Shown here piece after piece: positions 47,801 to 59,800 of a DNA stretch of 64,000 bases. Under the pieces are notes generated by a model. The model was given only the letters and a program-made list of their open reading frames with translations, did not search any database and was not told the DNA's origin. Positions within the stretch are counted from its first letter, which is position 1. Every line of letters starts with the position of its first letter. The translations under genes were made by a program, and so were the position numbers. This stretch comes from Arenicola marina (taxonomy: Eukaryota; Annelida; Polychaeta; Arenicolidae): contig OZ025248.1 in assembly GCA_964019135.1 (NCBI GenBank), positions 54,367,670 through 54,431,669 of the forward strand, written 5' to 3'.

Positions 47801-50800
47801 TACTGGATCAGCACCCGGATATGGTGGCCAGTTACCACCCCTGAGCGCCGGTAGGTGTAGGGGTGGGGCGGGACTGTGGTAGGGCATGAGTGGGGGGTGG
47901 TAAATGGGGGGGGGGGGGCTGCTAAATGAGGCAGCTTTGGGCAAAAGCCTAGGAAATGTAAAAAACATATTCAAGCGGATACCACGTTAGCATTGATTTA
48001 ATTGACACACCATGACTGGAGTATATTTGTTTGTCGTACCCTCTACTTATAACAGTGCCTGTAGATGTTCAAATAACTAATACGTTAGTAACATATGTAT
48101 ATTCCATTCATATGCAGTAACATTGACCACCTCCCCATATGGTAACAGAAACTGAGCCGCCCCCCTCCACCCCCCCGTCGTATGGATGGGCAACAATGTA
48201 TTCCACCCAGGCTGTAGTCCGTAAACAAAGTGCTCCGCAAATGAATTATTCCATTAATAAAGTAATCCATCAACAATTAAAGTATTCCAAGTGTTACCAA
48301 TATAACTAACTAATATAACTAACTGATATAACTAACCAATATAAGCAAACAAGCCCAAACAAAATTGAAACGATCTACGAGATAGAAGACTCAATCAGAA
48401 GTAGCTGAAATCGACCAATGAGATACGAGACTCAACCAGAAGATATCAGAAATCGATAAATGAGATACGAGACTCAACCAGAAGATATCAGAATTCGATA
48501 AATGAGATACGAGACTCAAGCAGAAGATATCAGAAATCGACCAATGAGATACGAGACTCAAGCAGACGATAGCAGAAATCGACCAATGAGATACGAGACT
48601 GAAGCAGAAGATAGCAGAAATCGACCAATGAGATACGAGACCCAAGCAGAAGATAGCAGAAATCGACCAATGAGATACGAGACTCAAGCAGAAGATAGCA
48701 GAAATCGATCAATGAGATACGAGACTGAAGCAGAAGATAGCAGAAATCGACCAATGAGATACGAGACTGAAGCAGAAGATAGCAGAAATCGACCAATGAG
48801 ATACGAGACTCAAGCAGAGGATAGCAGAAATCGACCAATGAGATACGAGACCGAAGCAGGAGATAGCAGAAATCGACCAATGAGATACGAGACTCATCCA
48901 GAAGAGAGAATCCAGGCCCTGAATGCTGAGAAGTAATCCATGACCGGCGCAAGCGGCCCCGGGATTGCCTGTATCTGGAATGGTACACATGCCGACCACA
49001 AGTGCAAAGATGCAGCTGCCACGGCACAGTACTACACACGTGGTGTTAGGCGCCTTCAGTCGGTCGCTATAGCTCGCGCCGCCCCTCTGTTCTTACCGTA
49101 TGCAGCCTCTAGCGGGGCTTGTCGAAGGCGGCAGAGACATGGCATTCTTTGCCAGACAAGAAGGAACTGCTGCCAGACGCCCAACATCTCGGCCTTGTCG
49201 GGGCACTTCCGCTTGGCAGATGACCTCAATGCCGCAATACACAATACGCGCTGCCTCACGGTAGTCATACCACACAACACATTTCAGCAATTCTTGCCAT
49301 AAATGCTTACAAAATCAACAGTTTCCCTGAAGTGTTCATTTCCACAATGCATGCCCGATGGCCGTTCCACCATAGCAGGCTAATTAATGACATCTTAAAC
49401 GTAAATAACCAACACGCGAGAAATCTCACTGCACACATTAAAGTGGTTAAAGCGTCCTGAATATAAAACCAACCAACCAATCAATGCACACATTAGGCCT
49501 GACCTGACAAGTAATATAGTCCCACATAGGACATCCAACACTGCCGCACAGCAGCGATCGGTCTCAGGAACAGACCCAGCCGACAGCTCCCAACCTCTCG
49601 ACGAGTCTGACACTAGCTCCGCCTGCTCGCTGTGTAGTCTGCGTCTCAAGCGGATTTAGAACACATTACATTACGGCTGGAAAACTTCCTGCACGGCGTC
49701 ACTCTACAATACACACACCAGACACGCCACCTACCGGGAGAGTGAAGAGGACGATAATGAGAGTCACATACGGACGCCACTCGAGCGAATCCTCTACCGG
49801 GTTCGACTGCCTGTGGTTCGACTGGCTGCACAGCGCCTATCTATCCCTTGGCCTCCATAGCCACCCCCTGTCAGCCAACCTTTACAGCTTGGCCTACCTA
49901 GACAGTACCGCCCCACCCCCCTTTCAGCCACCCCCTGAGGTCCACACAGCACTAACTCCCGACTTACTCAAGTGTGGATTGAGTTTTGTGTCTTCCTGGT
50001 TGACTCTGCATTGCGACCTCGATTCAGCGGCTGTCACTGCCGCTCACAGGAATTCAAGAGAGTGGTAAACAAGCACATAGTCATTATCATACCAGTTGGG
50101 GTACCAGTGCATTGAAAGTCTGACGTAACATGCGCACATCGACCCGACACAGTGCTGGTAACCAAGATTTAAGCCACGCCAGAGGTGGTACTGCAGTACA
50201 TCACTAGTGAGACTGCGCGTTACGCATACGTTGGACGATATGACCAGGCATCATATGACCAAGTGACGTCATACGTAGCATCATATGACCAAATGACGTC
50301 ACACTTAGCATCATATAGTAACTGACGTCACTCGTAGTATCCTGCAGCAACTGACGTCACTCGTAGTATCCCATAGCAACTGACGTCACTCGTAGTATCC
50401 CATAGCAACTGACGTCACTCGTAGTATCATATAGCAACTGACGTCACTCGTAGTATCCCATAGCAACTGACGTCACTCGTAGCATCCCATAGCAACTGAC
50501 GTCACTCGTAGTATCATATAGCAACTGACGTCACTCGTAGTATCCCATAGCAACGGACCTCACACATATAATCCTACAGCCATTGACGTCACACCACATA
50601 GTCTGTATAATACCTAATCTGTAGTCACACTTAGTATCCTATATCAACGGACGCCATACTTAGTATCCTATAGTCACTGGCGTCTTACTTAGTATCCTAT
50701 AGTCTCTGACATCTCACTTAGTATCCTATATCAACTGACATCTCAATTAGTATCCTATAGTGACTGACATCTCACTTAGTATCCTATAGTCACTGACATA

Positions 50801-53800
50801 TCACTTAGTATCCTATAGTCACTGACATCTCACTTAGTATCCTAAAGTGACTGACATCTCACTTAGTATCCTATAGTCACTGACATATCACTTAGTATCC
50901 TATAGTCACTGACATCTCACTTAGTATCCTATGGTGACTGACATCTCACTTAGTATCCTATAGTCACTGACATCTCACTTAGCATCCTATGGTGACTGAC
51001 ATCTCACTTGGTATCCTATAGTCACTGACATCTCACTTAGTATCCTATGGTGACTGACATATCACTTAGTATCCTATAGTCACTAACATCTCACTTAGTA
51101 TCCTATGGTGACTGACATCTCACTTAGTATCCTATAGTCACTAACATCTCACTTAGTATCTTATGGTGACTGACATCTCACTTAGTATCCTATAGTCACT
51201 GACATCTCACTTAGTATCCTATGGTGACTGACATCTCACTTGGTATCCTATAGTCACTAACATCTCACTTAGTATCCTATGGTGACTGGCATCACACTTG
51301 GTATCCTATAGTCACTGACATCTCACTTAGTATCCTATGGTGACTAACATATCACTTAGTATCCTATAGTCACTAACATCTCACTTAGTATCCTATGGTG
51401 ACTGACATCTCACTTAGTATCCTATAGTCACTGACATCTCACTTAGTATCCTATAGTCACTGACATCTCACTTAGTATCCTATGGTGACTGACATCTCAC
51501 TTAGTATCCTATAGTCACTGACATCTCACTTAGTATCCTATGGTGACTGACATCTCACTTGTTATCCTATAGTCACTAACATCTCACTTAGTATCCTATG
51601 GTGACTGGCATCACACTTAGTATCCTATAGTCACTGACATCTCACTTAGTATCCTATGGTGACTGACATCTCACTTAGTATCCTATAGTCACTGACATCT
51701 CACTTAGTATCCTATGGTGACTGACATCTCACTTGGTATCCTATAGTCACTGACATCTCACTTAGTATCATATGGTGACTGACATCTCACTTAGTATCCT
51801 ATAGTCACTGACATCTCACTTAGTATCCTATGGTGACTGACATCTCACTTGGTATCCTATAGTCACTGACATCTCACTTAGTATCCTATGGTGACTGACA
51901 TCTCACTTAGTATCCTATAGTCACTGACATCTCACTTAGTATCCTATGGTGACTGACATCTCACTTGGTATCCTATAGTCACTGACATCTCACTTAGTAT
52001 CCTATGGTGACTGACATCTCACTTAGTATCCTATAGTCACTGACATCTCACTTAGTATCCTATGGTGACTGACATCTCACTTGGTATCCTATAGTCACTG
52101 ACATCTCACTTAGTATCCTATGGTGACTGACATATCACTTAGTATCCTATAGTCACTAACATCTCACTTAGTATCCTATGGTGACTGACATCTCACTTTG
52201 TATCCTATAGTCACTGACATCTCACTTAGTATCCTATGGTGACTGGCATCACACTTAGTATCCTATAGTCACTGACATCTCACTTAGTATCCTATGGTGA
52301 CTGACATATCACTTAGTATCCTATAGTCACTAACATCTCATATAGTATCCTATGGTGCCTGACATCTCACTTAGTATCCTATAGTCACTGACATCTCACT
52401 TAGTATCCTATGGTGACTGGCATCACACTTAGTATCCTATAGTCACTGACGTTACTCGTAGTATCCTATAGCAAGTGACGTCACGCGCGGGTTGAGCTGG
52501 GTGGATCTCTGGCTTACAGAACGTGTTCCTTATAGCACGATATGAACGAGACGAGAGCGAATCTCAATGCATAAGCCGCTCGGTGAGTTGCATCCGGCAT
52601 ACAAGAGATCATGGCCACAGATAGGATTCCAGGACACACCCCCACCCCGACACCAGTCCTCACCTAAACCCCGACAACAGCCCTCACCCCCACCCCGACA
52701 GCAACCCTCACCTCCACCCCGACACCAGCATTCACCTAAACCCCCACAGCAGCCCTTACCCCCACCCCGACAGCAGCCAGCACCCCCACCCCGACACTAG
52801 CCCTCACCTAAACCCCGACACCAGCCCTCACCCCCGCCCCGACACCAGCACTCACCTAAACCCCGACACCAGGCCTCACCCCCACCCCGACAGCAGCCAT
52901 CACCCCCACCCCGACACCAGCCCTCACCCCCACCCGATACCAGCCCTCACCCCTCCTCGAAGAATGGACTACAGGTTTCGGAGTGGGGGTGAGGGTCGGA
53001 GTCGAGGTCTCGGGGTGGGGGTGGAGGTGAGTGCCGGAGACGAGGTCTCGGGGTGGGGGTGGGGGTGGGGGTGGGGGTGAGGGTAGGGGTGAGGGCCAGA
53101 GTCGAGGTTTCGGGGTGGGGTGGGGGTGGTGGAAAGTGCCGGAGTCCATTTCTCGGGGTGGGGGTGGGGGTGGAGGTAAGGGCCGGAGTCGAGGTCTCGG
53201 GGTGGGGGTGAGGGCTGGAGTCGAGGTCTCGGGGTGGGGGTGAGGGCCGGAGTTGAAGTCTCTGGGTGGGGGTGAGGATGAGGGCCGGAGTCGAGGTCTC
53301 AGGGTAGGGGTGAGAGCCGAAGTTGAGGTCTCGGGGTGGGGGTAAAGGTGAGGGCTGGAGTCAAAGTCTCGGGGTGAGTTGGGGGTGAGGGACTGAGTCG
53401 AGGTATCGGGGTGGTGGTGATGGCCGGTGTCGAGGTCTCGGGGTGGGAATGAGGGCCGGAGTCGAGATCTCCGGGTGGGTGTGAGGGCCGGAGTCGAGGT
53501 CTCGGGGTGGGGGTGAGGGCCGGAGTCGAGATCTCCAGGTGGGGGTGAGAGCCGGAGTCGAGGTCTCGGGGTGAGGGTGAGGGTGAAGGCCGGAGTCGAG
53601 ATCTCCGGGTGGGGGTGAGGGCCGGAGTCGAGGTATCGGGGTGGGGGTGGGGGTGAGGGCCGGTGTCGAGGTATCGGGGTGGGGGTGGGGGTGAGGGCCG
53701 GTGTCGAGGTATCGGGGTGGGGGTGGGGGTGAGGGCCGGTGTCGAGGTATCGGGGTGGGGGTGGGGGTGAGGGCCGGTGTCGAGGTATCGGGGTGGGGGT

Positions 53801-56800
53801 GGGGGTGAGGGCCGGAGTCGCGTTAGACCTACGTTCGTTACTTCAGGACGCTTTAACCAATTCTTGTCATATCGCGTCAATGGGAGCAGGAAGGGAAGAG
53901 CGGAGCCATGTCCTCGGGGTAACCCCCGGCTTCTGCGGTCACCGGGTGGGGGTGAGGGCCGGTGTCGCGGTCTCGGGGTGGGGATGTGGGTGAGGGGTCA
54001 CCGGGTTGGGGTGAGGCGTGAGGGTGTCAAAGATCTCGAAAGAAACGTAATACCCACAGTATGTAAGGCCAGATACAGGAAGCTGTCACCGGAGTAGTAG
54101 ACTACACTCATATAGTATGAGATGGGACAGCAAAAAAAATCAGTTAATACCTTCCGGGTTCCTCACCTGAAAGGGCTCAGATTGACCAGTTAAGATATGT
54201 GATGTTAGACCAACGGCGACTGCGCTAAACAAACACAGGAACTGCGGTCTGGCCGACAAAATGTTGTCAGCTCATAACCTGAACCATAAATCATAAGCCT
54301 AAGAGAAGACATACTTATACAAACACACGTCCATGTTTGAACCATAGCGACATATCGACGCTTTGGTGGCCTTCGATGTGACCGTGTGACCCTGGGGGCC
54401 CCGGAGTATGGTGGACGGTGGGGTGGAGGGTGGCGTGGCGGGGAGGGGCGGGTGGCGGTGGACGGTGGGGGGGGGGAGGCTACTGCCCCGGGGGTTATAA
54501 TGGATTGCCTGCCCAAGACCCTACGGTATAGTTCGGGGTAAACACATTTACTTGTGTTTCCTTGGATACAAGATCGGGTGGAACGTTGTACAACCCTTCA
54601 AGGTTAGGTTGCTACGCCCAAGCGGTAGCGCGCTTCCTAATAAGCGAACTGCTATTCGTCACGTCTTGTTAAATCATTTCCGCCGATACCATCTGCAGTA
54701 AACCTTTTTGTTTTTTTTAACACTTGTTATCGCCGTGGGATATTTGTCCCTAGCAAGTCGTAACAACTATAAGTGCTAAAAAGCAGTCGGTGATTACCCT
54801 TAAAAATATGCCTGTAGAGGTGCTAAGTAAGTGTTGCTACCTGGAAAGTACCGTTACGGATAATCTATCCCTGGACGAGGAAATAAATACTCCCATCGGG
54901 AACGCAGCTACCTTTTGGTAGCTTGAACAAACGTGCGTGGCAAAATTCTAAAATGGCAGTAAAACGTGGACTACATATTGTGGCCAAGGAAGAAATTGAA
55001 CAATTTCCATTTTCGTTGCTGCGAAACATTTTAGGCATACCTTGGCAAGACAAGGTGGCGAATGCTGAAGTGTTAGCCAGGGCGCAAATCCCGCGAAGAA
55101 AATCTTATTATTTGAACGAAAACAAAGCTGCATATCCACCGTCTTTCACAGACGTACAGATTGGCGCCAACCAACCAAATCCGGGGTTCCGACGCAAGTC
55201 TGGTAACAACATTACATGACTTTCCATGACAGTCACTCTAAGGATCAAGGTCATTTACAGGTAAAGGTCATGAAAAACCATTATAATTTCAGCAAAATGG
55301 CATCTTCCGCTTCTCATAAATAAGAAAGGCGAGTACCACTGTACCGCTAACACTTGTTTTTGAAAATTTCCATGGCCATAATCTCAGACATGTAATGTGT
55401 AGTCGTAAAACCGGGGGAAGTAGGATGAAATCCCATGGACTTTCCATCACCCTATTGAATTTCCATGACTACTTGAAAGATAGCAACAATATTCCATGAC
55501 TTTCCATGATGACCGTGTGAACCCTGCAAAGTGAAGTCGACTCCATAGAGAAGTACATGATATCATATTGACGGAGATGACCACAAGACGGCGCCACGGG
55601 TCTTGGTAACTAACCTGTCCGGTCGCGTTTCGTTGGCCTTCACCTCTTGTCGCAGGAGGTCAACACTGGTCTTCAGCCCCGAACTTCCCTTCAGCCGCTC
55701 TCGCTCCAGCCGCTCCTGTAACGGAACGTGTAGTAGCCAATCACAAAGAAGCTCTCGCCGTGTTGTCGCGCCGGTATGAAAGGACGCGTCCGATTGGCCA
55801 GACGCCGCGACATCACTTTATGTTTCTGCCAATGGCAGGAGGAGGTACATTTAAAGCAATACTTACATGCTCCATCTTACATTTTTTACATTTTAGAATC
55901 AAGACTAAAAGTATCTAAAAATTATGATGCATATATGTTTTATATATCTGAGTCTGTAAAACTACAATTTCAACATAAAACTGCGTGGTTTATTTATATC
56001 GCGCGCGGACGTGATAGCGAGCAGCGGTTGACATCACACACAAAATACCGAACAGCAAACAGGCGCGCAGGGATATAAAGCCGGCTATCAAATTGCTTCA
56101 CTCCGGATAGCTCACAGTATTTCAGGGTTTAAATTCAAGCCAGAATATACTTATTTGACATACGGAAGAGGTTGGTAATACAACAAATTACAGAATATAT
56201 TGCTTTAAGCTATAATAGAAAATTTGAGGCTGGATTTGAGGACAATAAAATCATCTAGATATCAAAGTAGCTACATATATTCTCAGTTCCTTCTTTTAAC
56301 ACACTGAGCGAATTTGATCTCAATAATTTCACAAATATGAATAGGTCATGCAAATTTGCTAGAAATGCCTCAGTGTTAAAGGGTTTTAACAGGCATCATA
56401 GAAAGCCGCAGACGAAAATAAGATCAATTTCATGACATGCGCTAAAAAGTCAGTCACACAAATACAGTGAGCGTGCACCATATGAAATCATCGCCAAAAC
56501 AGATGACCAAACGTACTGAAGCAATCACAACAAAACAGTTCGTCTTAACCAGGCAAATACTAAGTAGTTCGTACGGGCAAACAGTAACCATCACAGTTCG
56601 TCAAGGTCACATGGGCAAACAGTAACCATCACAGTTCGTCAAGGTCACACGGGCAAACAGTAACCATCACAGTTCGTCAAGGTCTCAGTCAAACAGAAAC
56701 CATAGCAGTTCGTCAAGGTCAAACGGGCAAATAATAACTATTACAGTTCGTCAAGGTCACACAGGCAAACAGTAACCACCCCAGTTCGTCAAGGTCAAAC

Positions 56801-59800
56801 GGGCAAATAATAACCATTACAGTTCGTCAAGGTCAAACCGGCCAACAGTAACCATCACAGTTCGTCAAATAATAACCATAACAGTTCGTCAAGGTCACAC
56901 AGGCAAACAGTAACCATCATAGTTCGTCACGATCAAACGGGCAAATGATAACGATTACAGTTCATCAAAGTCACACAGGCAAACAGTAACCATCACAGTT
57001 CGTCAAGATCAAACGGGCAAATAATAACTATCACACTTCGTCAAGGTCACACGGGCAAACAGTAACCATAACAGCTCGTCAAGGTCAAACGGGCAAATAA
57101 AAACCATTACAGTTCGTCAAGGTCACACAGGCAAACAATAATCATTGCAGGTCGTCAAGGTCAAACGGGCAAATAATAACCACTACAGTTCGTCAAGGTC
57201 ACAGCCAAACAGTAACCATCACAGTTCGTCTAAGGTCAAACGGGCAAATAATAACCATCACAGTTCGTCAAGGTCACACAGGCAAACATTAACCATTACA
57301 GTTCGTCAAGGTCAAACGAGCAAATAATAACCATCACAGTTCGTCAAGGTCACACAGGCAAACAGTTACCATCACAGCTCGTCAAGGTCAAACGGGCAAA
57401 TAAAAACCATTACAGTTGATCAAGGTCACACAGGCAAACAGTAACCATCAGAGTTCGTCATGGTCAAATGGGCAAATAATAACCATTACATTTCGTCAAG
57501 GTCAAACCGGCAAACAGTAACCATCACAGTTCGTCAAGGTCATACAGGTAGAAAACTGAATTAAATATGTGCCTTATACTGACATCAAGTTAAATGTATA
57601 AGTCCTTGTGTCATGATGCTTTATATTATAAAGCATTCGACTCGTTGTGCTGGGGTAAGAAGGCTCGGACACCGTGCATACTAAAACAACAACTCATTCT
57701 GCCTTAAAGATTTATGATACACTTTTTTGTTTTCCTAGACTTAAAAAATATTCATTATTAATCATTGGAAGAGCATTATATATACACCTAGAAAATAATA
57801 TATGTCACTATGCTCGTTAAAGAGCTGCAGATATGTCAATAAGAGGCCCCTTGATCAGTTTTCGCCATCTTTTACTATATTTTACTAAAGTAAAACAACC
57901 TGAGCATCATTTCCAGCTTCACGCTTCAGCTTCACTCTAACCATATATGTCGTATTTCATATATACAGTACTATGCAATATATTCAATATTCTTCACAAC
58001 GGAATATATATAGATGTATATATAAACAGTTGGTGATTGTATTCTTAAGCTATATTCTGCCACATACCGAAATAAAGTTACATGCGATAAATCATATACA
58101 GCATCCATTAACGGTTTTCTGTTTTAAATTATTTTCATTCTTTCACATCGTCGCATGCATCCCCAATATGGTTAACATTAACATCTCCCTTTCTTATAAC
58201 GGAAAACACAAAAAGCCCCACACCAAATATATACAATACAATCTTGTTTAGGGTCTTAACTAAAAAAACTTTTAATGAAAATTAAACACACACTTTCCCA
58301 GCATTACAGACGCATGCTACTGCCACGGAAACAGGCTCTTTTTGCCATCAACAACATAATGCAAACAGTTTTAACCCTAGAGCAAACCCAAGGACGGATC
58401 ACTGGTAAGAAACACAACAAAACAAGAAGCAAAACATCTATTCATACAACTTACCTCACTGTCGGAATCTGAAAGCTGTACAGATTTGGAAATGAAAGCC
58501 ATTTGTAGTCTTGGGGATAATTAACACATTGTTAGTTGGATAACGACATATATGGCAATGTGTATATGGCTATATGCAATAAAGACGTGTGAAAAATTTA
58601 CTTGATCCAAGGTTAATCGACGTGATGTAAGATTTACGGAAAATATCAATACTAATACATCTATATGCTTCAAGGCACGAGCGTTAGTAAACAGAAACAG
58701 AGAGGATATGTAAGATATAAGATGTAAGAATATAAGCCGATCCTGCGGCCGTGTGATAACTCTGCACCAAAAGGTAATTGTTCACACCTGCGCGCGCATA
58801 GTATAGCACGATAGAGGTAGTCATAAAGCGCGCCCAAATCGCTCATGTGCGATACGAAAAAGTGGTAAAATACCTGCACCCATCAAGAAAGAACGGAGTG
58901 CAGGTTGCAGAGCGTTGCATCCACACAATAACACATATGTCGCACTTACTTAAGGCTAGCAAAACACGCATTGTATGTCTGGTTACCTTCCTAACATGGC
59001 AGAAGCTATACCGAAGCCACCCTTTCAAAGCCACCTGATTACCGAAAGAGGCTAGCTGGAACCATGTCAACAAGAAATTCCTTTGAAAGTGTATTCATTG
59101 GGCATTAGAGTGCAAATCAAGCGCACATAGTCTCAGACGTTTCCCACGGGGTTTCGTTGTCAAGCCAGACAGCCACCACATGCAAAGAATGCGACTACAA
59201 GACGGGCATTATTACAGCGCCGAGAACGGGAGTTTTCAGGTGAGTTATCGCATATCTATATACTGAAAGCCACAGCATGGTTATGTATAGCCAAATAGCA
59301 TGTGAACGTTAACGATTGGTTGGTTGTACATTCAGGCAGCATTAACCAACTTCTGGTCATATCGCGTCAAATGGAAAAGGAAGGGAATAGTGGAGCCATG
59401 TCCCGGGGGTAACCCCCTACACTTGGCGAAGAAGGACATTGGATCTTTATCTTGCGGCTACACAGACATATGGCCAAAGCGGGACGCAAAACCACCGATC
59501 CACGTGCCGTTAGGCTCTCAGGGGGCCAGAGCACTCAAGGTGAGCGCTCTAACCCGCTGAGCTATAGAGGCGGCCCCGAACGTTATACCGCCGTGCAGGG
59601 GATTAAGAGGGCTGGCTGGGGGCAATGGTTGAACATACCTGGTCAGCCATCTCCCCCCTGCGTTGGGAGTTGATCCTGGTCACCCGGAGCAGGGTCGGAG
59701 AGCCGTGCTCGCCGCCAGCCACCTCCATCACCGCCGCCTCACTCCCCTTCCGCTTCCGGTTGGCACCTCCGTCTTCCGAGGATACGATCTGGAGGCTGGA

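Noticed and set aside
48502-49039. Frame NRPMRYETQAEDSR on plus and SRISLVDFCYLLL on minus
   Set aside because: 42-bp minisatellite with both strands open; no splice sites in the CNK phase.
48940-49302. 120-codon plus frame as a gene inside the CNK intron
   Set aside because: Unrecognised, overlapped by an open minus frame, and without start or splice support.
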